5,835 nucleotides of DNA, taken from the NCBI GenBank assembly GCA_016177165.1, contig JACOVT010000047.1, positions 1-5,835 on the forward strand, written 5' to 3'. Below, piece after piece: positions 1 to 4,973 of the stretch. This stretch comes from Microcaldota archaeon (GTDB taxonomy: Archaea > B1Sed10-29 > JACOVT01). Within the stretch, counting starts at the first letter, position 1, and each line of letters opens with the position of its first letter. Position numbers and translations under genes: made by a program. The notes below the pieces were generated by a model. It was not told the DNA's origin and searched no databases. It saw only the letters and a program-made list of their open reading frames with translations.

Positions 1-51
1 GTCAACACCCTGCTGGCGGGCCAGCTTGACTATAGCCTCTTTGCTTATCAT
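1..51 (-). CDS. abiEii: AbiEii-type nucleotidyltransferase toxin, N-terminal fragment (runs off the left edge)
   Basis: Only the first 17 codons are present, reading MISKEAIVKLARQQGVD. This resembles the usual opening of AbiEii/DUF1814 nucleotidyltransferase toxins. The ATG lies three bases after the TGA of the upstream AbiEi gene, and the bases AGGTGA spanning that stop form a good archaeal Shine-Dalgarno, so the two genes are probably translated as a coupled pair. In characterised AbiE and MenAT systems the toxin is a nucleotidyltransferase, and MenT members add nucleotides to tRNA 3' ends. The catalytic motifs would lie outside this window, so the call rests on the antitoxin next door, the gene order and the short N-terminus. 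Whether the toxin is intact cannot be told here. Confidence 0.7.
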   Translation of the reverse strand, partial: MISKEAIVKLARQQGVD

Positions 52-54
52 AAC

Positions 55-59
55 TCACC
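55..59 (-). promoter_or_regulatory. Shine-Dalgarno of the AbiEii gene, overlapping the AbiEi stop
   Basis: On the minus strand the last codons of the antitoxin read AGG TGA, followed by GTT and ATG. GGTGA is the core archaeal ribosome binding sequence and ends three bases before the toxin ATG. Stop codon and binding site are the same bases, which favours translational coupling of antitoxin and toxin. Confidence 0.6.
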
Positions 60-819
60 TATTGATAATGAGCAGCCATTTAGTGTCAAACCTTCCAGTC
101 TTTGGGCCGCCAGGATCGAGTAATGAGTAACCAATGCCTATATCCTTTAGCAGAGAACGCTCATTTTTTCCATTTAAAAGCTTGGCTCGATCTAAAAGGT
201 AACCAAGTCTCTTTACAAGAGATTTTGAATGCATGCGCCGGGCGTATTCAACAAGTTTGTCAACATCGAGATTCTCACCAGAAAGGAAAGTCTTTTCTAT
301 CTCATCAAATGGGACCCTTCCAACCAAGTATAAACTGTCAACTATAGCCTTTTCCTTTTCAGCCAGATCCAGCGAATCCTCCCTCACATAACCAAAAAAT
401 CGATCCTTGGAAACGTGGCAAAATATGCACTCCACATTATTCATGAGCAGTTTTCTGCCACGCGCAGAAGTCACAAAAAAAAGCGTTTGAGGTGCCTGTT
501 CGGTAAGGCCATAACGATTTAGCGCCGACCAAAGGCTTAGATATGACGGCCAGACCTGCCGAGCGGCGATAGCGGCAATTTCCTGCTTTTTAATCCACTC
601 ACCAACAAGTTCGTAAGTTCCTTGTGACAACCTACGAATCCAGCCCTTCCTATTCAAGGAGAACAAAATTTTCCTTACCGAAGAACCATTGGCGTTTAGT
701 ATTTCATTTGCATCACTAACACCAAAAACTGACTTTTCTAGCCTAAGCAGGGTCATTATAAGCCGAGATTCTCGCGCGCCAAGCGTTTTATGTTTTGATG
801 CAGTTTTGTTACCTTTCAC
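55..819 (-). CDS. abiEi: AbiEi-type antitoxin / winged-helix transcriptional regulator
   Basis: Probable antitoxin of a type IV AbiE toxin-antitoxin pair; family members repress their own operon and counteract the toxin. Counting from the longest reading (GTG at 861, 268 residues), residues 27-88 form a winged helix ending RKGWIRRLSQGTYELV, the wing of AbiEi N-terminal domains. The C-terminal part has YLSLWSALNRYGLTE, the FFVTSARGRK strand and the AEKEKAIVDSLYL motif (about 167-178) typical of this family (COG5340-like). I prefer the GTG at 819 (254 residues). An AT-rich TATA-like element (841-848) lies inside the longer reading, its centre about 25 bases before 819, and no Shine-Dalgarno precedes 861. 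An ATG at 756 would cut into the winged helix. The gene is visibly AT-richer than the housekeeping genes at right, which fits horizontal acquisition. The function is inferred; the family call is fairly firm, the start is not. Confidence 0.8.
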   Translation of the reverse strand: MKGNKTASKHKTLGARESRLIMTLLRLEKSVFGVSDANEILNANGSSVRKILFSLNRKGWIRRLSQGTYELVGEWIKKQEIAAIAARQVWPSYLSLWSALNRYGLTEQAPQTLFFVTSARGRKLLMNNVECIFCHVSKDRFFGYVREDSLDLAEKEKAIVDSLYLVGRVPFDEIEKTFLSGENLDVDKLVEYARRMHSKSLVKRLGYLLDRAKLLNGKNERSLLKDIGIGYSLLDPGGPKTGRFDTKWLLIINR

Positions 820-833
820 GTAACTTTTACGTA
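813..833. repeat. Two direct repeats with an 11-base period at the AbiEi start, candidate operator
   Basis: On the plus strand CTTTCACGTA (813-822) is followed by CTTTTACGTA (824-833), identical at 9 of 10 positions and spaced by one helical turn. They sit between the TATA-like element and the preferred GTG start of the antitoxin. A negatively autoregulating AbiEi could bind here. The function is inference; characterised AbiEi operators are usually described as inverted repeats, and the copies are short. Confidence 0.35.
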
Positions 834-840
834 GTAAGTT

Positions 841-848
841 ATATTTAT
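841..848 (-). promoter_or_regulatory. TATA-like box for the AbiE operon
   Basis: The minus strand reads ATAAATAT, close to the archaeal TATA consensus, in an AT-rich stretch after a GC-rich region. Its centre lies about 25 bases before the GTG at 819, the distance expected for a leaderless transcript. The element falls inside the longer possible reading of the gene, so it may be chance. Confidence 0.45.
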
Positions 849-874
849 GCTTTTCTAACACCCAAAAGCCGCGG

Positions 875-1117
875 TCAGCATCGCCGCTTGAGCGCTCCGC
901 GTATCCTCCTTCTGCTCGTTGGCAGCGACTCCTTTAGGTGCAGCAGGTCGAGGAACCGGCCTTGCTTCCTCAACGCTGACTCGATGCGGACCAGCCGCGT
1001 GTTACGCTTTGCTGGCGCGAGCTTGAGCAGCTCGTCCCGGTATTGGACCACGATGGGCGAGTTGGCTGGCCTCATTGCGGACAAGCCACCCGCCGCTTGT
1101 AGGCGATCGTGGAACTT
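875..1117 (-). pseudogene. Orphaned C-terminal part of the second GNAT gene, beyond an in-frame stop
   Basis: After the TAG at 1118-1120 the frame of the upstream acetyltransferase stays open for 80 codons to a TGA at 875. The first residues, KFHDRLQAAGGL, align without gaps with ERFSRAVQHAGAL of the neighbouring GNAT paralog (1676-2233), so this is the natural continuation of the protein. The rest is basic and charged (YRDELLKLAPAKRNTRL, then SRRRIRGALKRRC) and matches nothing I recognise. A TTG at 1084 could in principle start a 69-codon peptide, but no Shine-Dalgarno or promoter is evident, and the paralog alignment explains the frame better. The most economical event is a GAG to TAG change. 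A sequencing error or stop readthrough cannot be excluded. Confidence 0.6.
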
Positions 1118-1615
1118 CTAACGCAGCAGTGCAGGATCGCTTGTGGCTTCAGATGCCGACAACATTGACCTCGTTAGAGACCGATGATATGTATCGGCCT
1201 GGGACAATGCAAAGTAACTCGCCTTTGCCGTCAAGAGCTCGCTCACGCGCGCATTTCGATAGCTAGGATGCACAAAAACTAGATGCATAAATGGCTCATC
1301 ACTTTTGAATTTGCCTGAAAGTTGATAGAAACCAACAGGCTTTGACCCGGCGAGCGCCAACACCAAACGTCGCTCAGGCCTAGACAACATCGACTTCATA
1401 CTGCGTTCAGCCTCTTCTAACAGTCTATTAGGACCAGAATTAGGGTACAACTCGCGGTAGTAATCCATATAAATATCAAGAAATTCCTTTTGATACTGTG
1501 AAAAGTTCACTTTGCTTACCATCACAGTCCGTATGCCTGGCGCCTTAAAGTGTTCCTTGTCTGCGAGCCTTGCCTTTACCCTGGCTCGGACTTCTTCTTT
1601 TGATTCGCGTTGCAC
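1118..1615 (-). CDS. GNAT-family acetyltransferase paralog, prematurely terminated
   Basis: This 165-residue product is homologous to the GNAT gene upstream. Shared blocks are PGIRTVMV (26-33) against PGVYTVLV, KPVGFY (92-97) against KPVGYY, the strand VFVHPSYR (113-120) against VWVRPEWR, and a C-terminal helix beginning LTR. It ends at a TAG where the paralog has Glu, and homology continues in frame to 1117. The acetyl-CoA pyrophosphate loop is degraded: RGRG of the paralog is R120-N-A-R here, with both glycines lost. Missing loop and premature stop together suggest a decaying gene, or one recruited to a role without acetyl transfer. The GTG start is weak: no Shine-Dalgarno is seen, though a TAA at 1631-1633 bounds the frame just upstream. 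No substrate can be proposed. Confidence 0.6.
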   Translation of the reverse strand: MQRESKEEVRARVKARLADKEHFKAPGIRTVMVSKVNFSQYQKEFLDIYMDYYRELYPNSGPNRLLEEAERSMKSMLSRPERRLVLALAGSKPVGFYQLSGKFKSDEPFMHLVFVHPSYRNARVSELLTAKASYFALSQADTYHRSLTRSMLSASEATSDPALLR

Positions 1616-1633
1616 AACAAGATTAGTAGGTTA

Positions 1634-1645
1634 GAAAGTAAAAAA
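1634..1645 (-). terminator. T-rich stretch after the first GNAT gene, possible archaeal terminator
   Basis: About 30 bases past the stop of the 1676-2233 gene the minus strand carries a run of six T (1645-1640) followed by ACTTTCT. Archaeal RNA polymerase terminates at T-rich tracts without needing a hairpin. It lies in the 60-base gap before the next GNAT gene. Evidence is composition and position only. Confidence 0.3.
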
Positions 1646-1675
1646 GCTTGCTGGCTCACAGCCCGGGCGCCCGCT

Positions 1676-2233
1676 TCATCCTTTCCCCAACCTGCGGAAC
1701 CTTCGCTCTTTCCATGCAGGCTGCTTGGCAGGTTCCCACCCGCCATTGATCCCGCCCTTGCGGCGCACCCCTCCGGGCGCAAACTCTGGCAGTTTGCCGG
1801 TGTGGACTCCGGAAAGCGCGCCAGCATGCTGCACCGCCCGGCTAAACCGTTCCAGAGCTAGCGCCGCCGAGCGCTCTTCCTTGTTGGTGCTTGCCCCGGT
1901 GCGAGTCAGGCGCCCACCTTCCCCATGGGCCCATTCTAGCGCCTTTACTTCCATTAACTTGCTGATCCCCCTGCCGCGCCATTCAGGCCTGACCCAGACA
2001 TAGTCGAGCTTGGGCCCGCGCGGCGTCTTTGCTAATAAGTAATACCCAACTGGTTTTTTGCCACCCATTGCCAGAAGGACGACATCGCCTTTTGCGGCAA
2101 CGCTTAGCGCGAGGCCGGGCGCGGCATTCGGGTTTAGCTCGAGCAGCCTTCCGCGGAACTTGGCAAGGTTTCTCCCATCCACCAGAACGGTATATACGCC
2201 GGGAAATTGAACCTTGAGAGCAGTTCTAGCCAC
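1676..2233 (-). CDS. GNAT-family N-acetyltransferase
   Basis: GNAT-fold proteins transfer acetyl from acetyl-CoA to an amine. With the GTG start at 2233 the product has 185 residues. Strand 4 reads LDYVWVRPEWR (76-86) and runs into the pyrophosphate-binding loop R86-G-R-G-I-S91 and helix 3; strand 3 contains KKPVGYYLL (59-67). The last roughly 40 residues are rich in Gly, Lys and Arg and look like a disordered basic tail. The GTG is chosen because GGTGGT ends four bases before it. Longer readings start at ATG 2254 or TTG 2266 without such a site. The gene overlaps the 3' end of the deoxyhypusine synthase by 8 bases (29 from the ATG), so it is cotranscribed and probably coupled. Substrate unknown; a link to polyamines or eIF5A would be guesswork from position. 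Confidence 0.75.
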   Translation of the reverse strand: MARTALKVQFPGVYTVLVDGRNLAKFRGRLLELNPNAAPGLALSVAAKGDVVLLAMGGKKPVGYYLLAKTPRGPKLDYVWVRPEWRGRGISKLMEVKALEWAHGEGGRLTRTGASTNKEERSAALALERFSRAVQHAGALSGVHTGKLPEFAPGGVRRKGGINGGWEPAKQPAWKERRFRRLGKG

Positions 2234-3152
2234 GCTTACCACCAAGGCGCTCATAGAGCGCCCCAAGTATGAGCGGCACGACTATGGTCGCGTCGCCGTC
2301 AACCGTGACGTACTTCGCTTTTTCCTTCACTTTCCCCCACGAGACGGCCTCTTCGAGGCGCGCGCCGCTCAGCGAGCCGTCATACTGTGAAGCCGTCGTC
2401 ACGTAAACGGCGTAGTCCAATCCCCCCTTGAACTGGGCCCACCAGATCGTGTGGTGCTTTGAAATCCCACCGCCGAGCATGAGCGCCCCCAAGCGCTTCG
2501 AGTCGAAAATCAGGTCGGCAAGCTTTCGTTCATCGCCCAGCACGTCTAGGCGAATGCCCGAATTGAACAGGAGTATCGAGCCAAAAGCCCCATCGGTGAT
2601 GCCGGGAACGAACACAGGCACGCGGCGCTTTGCAGCAGCTGCGAGGATCGAGTGTCGGTCTTTTGTTGCTTCCTTGCCGAAAGCAGCGCAAAGCTCATGC
2701 GGGCTCCAATCGCGCTTTTGCTTTTCCAAGCGCGAAAGTATGGGGCGCATCCTTTTTTCCAGCACGCCGCCGTAGTGTGCTTGTGGGATGAGCACGTTGC
2801 CTAGCCGGTATACTTTTTTCCTATGCAACGCGGCGTCATCCATCCCGAAAGCGCCGTGCATGTAGTCGCCGCCCCACCCCCTCGCCAAGTCATGGTCGAG
2901 CGTGCCGCACGTCGTGATGATTGCATCGCACAGGCCCTTTCTTACATATTCAGCAAGAACTCCCCGAAAGCCCGTGGAACAGACATCTGCCGGAAATGAG
3001 AGGATGCGCGTGCATTGCTTGTCCTTGTTCATCGCTTCCAGCGTTTGGACGGCCTGCCCCAAGTGCTTGGCGCCGAAGCCACCAGATGCCAGCATGCTGG
3101 ACGCAAGGCCAGACAGCGAAGAAGGGAGGGTGTAATCGGTTATCGGCTTCAC
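2226..3152 (-). CDS. dys: Deoxyhypusine synthase
   Basis: Transfers the aminobutyl group of spermidine, with NAD, to a lysine of archaeal initiation factor 5A, the first step of hypusine formation in the cytoplasm. The 308-residue product is of normal or slightly short length for archaeal members. It shows the family blocks in order: an N-terminal GFGAKHLGQAV segment, STGFRGVLAEYVRKG, CDAIITTCGTLDHDLAR, the YRLGNVLIP stretch, VFVPGITDGAFGS, GGGISKHH (227-234), DYAVYVTTASQYDGSLSGAR and EAVSWGK. Lys274 of WGK matches the catalytic lysine 329 of the human enzyme, and His233, 41 residues earlier, falls where human His288 lies. The GTG start is preferred because a TATA element (3173-3180) is centred about 25 bases upstream, implying a leaderless mRNA. 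It heads the minus-strand unit that includes the GNAT gene. Identification is secure. Confidence 0.96.
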   Translation of the reverse strand: MKPITDYTLPSSLSGLASSMLASGGFGAKHLGQAVQTLEAMNKDKQCTRILSFPADVCSTGFRGVLAEYVRKGLCDAIITTCGTLDHDLARGWGGDYMHGAFGMDDAALHRKKVYRLGNVLIPQAHYGGVLEKRMRPILSRLEKQKRDWSPHELCAAFGKEATKDRHSILAAAAKRRVPVFVPGITDGAFGSILLFNSGIRLDVLGDERKLADLIFDSKRLGALMLGGGISKHHTIWWAQFKGGLDYAVYVTTASQYDGSLSGARLEEAVSWGKVKEKAKYVTVDGDATIVVPLILGALYERLGGKRG

Positions 3153-3172
3153 GGGCGAATATGGTAGTAAGG

Positions 3173-3180
3173 CTTAAATA
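3173..3180. promoter_or_regulatory. Shared TATA element between divergent dys and ACT-protein genes
   Basis: The plus strand reads CTTAAATA, identical to the TATA box in front of EF-1alpha; the minus strand reads TATTTAAG, also a good TATA box. On the minus strand its centre is about 25 bases before the GTG of dys, predicting a leaderless transcript. On the plus strand it would start transcription near 3202 and give the ACT gene a leader of about 57 bases with a Shine-Dalgarno. It is the only clear TATA element I see in the 106-base divergent gap. Confidence 0.6.
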
Positions 3181-3246
3181 AACGTTCCGCGATAATAAGC
3201 CAGTGGCCACCCAAACAACGTGCCATTACAAGCTAGGTTAATCCAT

Positions 3247-3255
3247 GGAGGCGGT
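3247..3255 (+). promoter_or_regulatory. Shine-Dalgarno that decides the ACT-protein start
   Basis: GGAGGCGGT ends three bases, and its GGAGG core seven bases, before the GTG at 3259. This favours 3259 over the upstream in-frame GTG at 3220, which has no such site. A five-codon ATG reading frame at 3245 ends in a TGA overlapping this GTG. Confidence 0.6.
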
Positions 3256-3258
3256 ATT

Positions 3259-3636
3259 GTGAAGCAGCTCACCATCAGGTTGGAAAACAAGCCCGGACAA
3301 TTGGCAAGCGTGTGCGAAGCGCTCGGAAAAAATGGAGTTAACATCACCTCGATTCTTGGCGGCGGGTTCAACGGCTCGGGGATCGTCCACCTCGTGACTA
3401 GCGACCCGATGACCGCGGAGCGCGCGTTGCGCCAAGCAGGCCACCGCGTTGTCAGCGATGACGTCATACTCACACGCGTGGCAGACAAGCCCGGGGAACT
3501 CGCCAAGGTTGCACGCAAACTAGCGTTCAACAACGTCAACGTCGAGGCCATCTACCTGCTCAACCGCGACCGCGGCTCGGCAGAACTGGTGCTAAAGGTC
3601 AACGACCCGAAAGCGGCAGAGAAGGCGCTTAAGTAG
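3259..3636 (+). CDS. Tandem ACT-domain protein, probable amino-acid-sensing regulator
   Basis: The 125-residue product consists almost only of two ACT domains. The first (about 2-65) begins KQLTIRLENKPGQLASVCEALGKNGVNI and the second (about 68-125) ILTRVADKPGELAKVARKLAFNNVNV; each has the KPG[QE]L turn after strand 1 where ACT domains bind small ligands, usually amino acids. No catalytic or DNA-binding domain is attached, so it resembles stand-alone double-ACT proteins (COG4747-like), whose partner is generally unknown. The GTG start at 3259 is set by GGAGGCGGT; starting at 3220 would add 13 residues outside the fold. It is transcribed divergently from dys. The gap to the next gene is 150 bases and contains a separate promoter, so it is probably monocistronic. 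The ligand cannot be told. Confidence 0.85.
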   Translation: MKQLTIRLENKPGQLASVCEALGKNGVNITSILGGGFNGSGIVHLVTSDPMTAERALRQAGHRVVSDDVILTRVADKPGELAKVARKLAFNNVNVEAIYLLNRDRGSAELVLKVNDPKAAEKALK

Positions 3637-3756
3637 ACACCCCTTTCCACCCACTGCGCCGCTCGCAAGCCGAAAATGCCCGAAAATGAAATTACCTCAG
3701 CCGATAGGCACGCCCCGATGCCGAGTTGCGCAACCTTAGCCGGTGCCCAAGTATGG

Positions 3757-3764
3757 TATAAAAG
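3757..3764 (+). promoter_or_regulatory. TATA box of the ubiquitin-like protein / ttuA operon
   Basis: TATAAAAG, inside GGTATAAAAG, has its centre about 26 bases before the ATG at 3787, predicting a leaderless transcript that begins at or next to that ATG. It lies within the longer possible reading from ATG 3676, arguing against that start. Confidence 0.6.
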
Positions 3765-3786
3765 CAGGCCTCAACCAAATCATGGC

Positions 3787-3987
3787 ATGCGCGTTTCTGT
3801 CGAGTCGCGTGACTTCTCAACAACAGTGAACCTGCCCAATGGAGCAAAGCTTGCGGATGTCTACCGCTCGCTCAACCTCAAAGAAGAGACATATCTTGCC
3901 AGCGTTGACGGCACGCTGATGACGGGCGATGATCCTCTGGCCGAAGGCTCCAAGGTAAAACTTCTACCAGTCGTGAGCGGTGGTTGA
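3787..3987 (+). CDS. Ubiquitin-like sulfur-carrier protein (MoaD/ThiS/TtuB/SAMP type)
   Basis: A 66-residue beta-grasp protein ending VVSGG. The free C-terminal Gly-Gly is what is adenylated and thiocarboxylated in sulfur carriers such as ThiS, MoaD, TtuB and Urm1, and conjugated in archaeal SAMPs. It opens with MRVSVESRDFSTTVNLPNG, a typical first beta hairpin, and has DPLAEGSKVKLLPVVSGG at the end. An in-frame ATG at 3676 would add 37 residues of low plausibility and lies upstream of the TATA box, so 3787 is chosen; the resulting length is normal for the family. The stop touches the ATG of ttuA, strongly suggesting it is the sulfur donor of that enzyme. No E1-like activating enzyme is in the window. 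A role in molybdopterin or thiamine synthesis is less likely given the neighbour. Confidence 0.85.
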   Translation: MRVSVESRDFSTTVNLPNGAKLADVYRSLNLKEETYLASVDGTLMTGDDPLAEGSKVKLLPVVSGG

Positions 3988-4893
3988 ATGGAATGCGAGT
4001 GCGGCAGGAAAGCAGTCATCGAAACACGCTACAACAGGAAAAAGCTGTGCGACCGCTGCTTTGTTGAAATGTATGAGAAGCGCGTCTGGCGGACGATCCG
4101 CTACAACAGCCTGCTGGAGAAGAGCGACCGCATTCTAGTGGGCGTTTCGGGTGGGAAGGACTCGCTCGCAGTGCTTCACTTTCTGGCACAAAACCATTTT
4201 GACGTGACGGCCATAACGCTGGATGAGGGCATCGCCGGCTACCGCGAGAAAACATTAGATGCCGTGGAGGACTATTGCCAGCAGAACAGCATTCCCTTGA
4301 TTGTTGTTCCTTTCAAGGAAGCCTACGGCTCGACAGTGGACGAGGCTGTCCGCAAGGGCGAGCACCCCTGTTCCGTGTGCGGCGTGTTCCGCAGGGACCT
4401 GCTTAACTCGAAGGCTAGCGAGCTGGGGTTCACCAAGGTTGCGACTGGCCACAACCTTGATGACGAGGTGCAGGCTATGCTGATGAACCTGCTGCGCAGC
4501 GAGCTGCCGAGGCTAGCGCGCTGCGCGCCCGGCTTCGAAGAGGTCGATGGGTTTGTTCCACGCGTCAAGCCGTTGAGGGAATGCCCGGAAAGGGAGAATA
4601 TCGCGTATGCCTTTCTGAACAAGCTTCCCTACAGCGATGCCGAGTGCCCTTATTCAAAGAGCGGCTTCCGGGCCGCCGTGAGGGACGCATTAAATGGCAT
4701 TGAAGAAAAGCATCCCGGCTCCAAGCAAGCGCTGCTTAAGAACTTTGACGAGCTGACGACCATTTTGCGCAAGGAGTACGCCGGCAAACCATTCCGCACT
4801 TGCGCGCGTTGCGGCGGCCCCTGCGCTGGTGACACTTGCAAGGCTTGCGAGTTTAGGGAGAAATTGGGTGAGCCCATTTCTCTGCTGGGATAA
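3988..4893 (+). CDS. ttuA: tRNA 2-thiolation enzyme of the TtuA/Ncs6 family
   Basis: ATP-dependent sulfurtransferase that adenylates a tRNA uridine and replaces its 2-oxygen with sulfur. The 301-residue product has an N-terminal zinc finger (Cys3, Cys5, Cys21, Cys24), the ATP-pyrophosphatase loop SGGKDS (54-59), the CSVCG pair Cys127 and Cys130, ATGHNLDDEVQ (151-161), Cys219 in the ECPYS motif, and a C-terminal zinc finger (Cys271, Cys274, Cys283, Cys286). Cys127, Cys130 and Cys219 correspond to the three ligands of the [4Fe-4S] cluster in Thermus TtuA. The ATG abuts the stop of the sulfur-carrier gene, and the two Gly codons of that gene (GGTGGT) form the ribosome binding site. Sequence alone does not settle whether it acts at position 54 (TtuA) or 34 (NcsA). 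All key residues are present. Confidence 0.93.
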   Translation: MECECGRKAVIETRYNRKKLCDRCFVEMYEKRVWRTIRYNSLLEKSDRILVGVSGGKDSLAVLHFLAQNHFDVTAITLDEGIAGYREKTLDAVEDYCQQNSIPLIVVPFKEAYGSTVDEAVRKGEHPCSVCGVFRRDLLNSKASELGFTKVATGHNLDDEVQAMLMNLLRSELPRLARCAPGFEEVDGFVPRVKPLRECPERENIAYAFLNKLPYSDAECPYSKSGFRAAVRDALNGIEEKHPGSKQALLKNFDELTTILRKEYAGKPFRTCARCGGPCAGDTCKACEFREKLGEPISLLG

Positions 4894-4930
4894 GTTTCGT
4901 CCTCTATGGTTAATAATGGTTGCTGAAAAA

Positions 4931-4950
4931 TTTATTCCAAAACGAATAAA
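4931..4950. promoter_or_regulatory. Perfect palindrome overlapping the promoter of the XRE-CBS gene, candidate operator
   Basis: TTTATTC (4931-4937) and GAATAAA (4944-4950) are exact reverse complements separated by CAAAAC. The right arm runs into an AATAAAAA element (4945-4952) centred about 25 bases before the ATG at 4974, the spacing seen for the other leaderless genes here. A dimeric XRE-type protein bound here would block TBP, so autorepression by the downstream regulator is plausible. Binding is inferred. Confidence 0.5.
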
Positions 4951-4973
4951 AACCCGGCGCGACGAGTAGGAGC

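Noticed and set aside
875..1084. Separate 69-residue minus-strand gene with a TTG start
   Set aside because: The frame is continuous with the GNAT gene upstream, and the codons between the stop and the TTG still match the GNAT paralog, so it is the tail of a broken gene rather than an independent one.
1118..1120. Pyrrolysine or other recoding of the TAG in the GNAT gene
   Set aside because: TAG ends at least three other genes in this window, the paralog has Glu at the site, and the protein also lacks its CoA-loop glycines; a nonsense mutation is simpler.
1181..1197. Inverted repeat CCGAT-N7-ATCGG
   Set aside because: Five-base arms inside the coding part of the GNAT gene, with no T tract on either side; too weak for a terminator or operator.
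1676..2266. Longer starts (TTG 2266, ATG 2254) for the first GNAT gene
   Set aside because: Neither has a Shine-Dalgarno, whereas GTG 2233 has GGTGGT four bases upstream; the added residues fall outside the part aligning with the paralog. ATG 2254 remains possible.
3171..3201. Inverted repeat GGCTTA...TAAGCC around the divergent promoter
   Set aside because: Six-base arms separated by 19 bases, one arm being part of the TATA element; not convincing as an operator or structured leader.
3670..3688. Direct repeat CCGAAAATG twice with a 10-base period upstream of the sulfur carrier
   Set aside because: Two short copies about 70 bases upstream of the TATA box, with no symmetry or further copies; compatible with chance.
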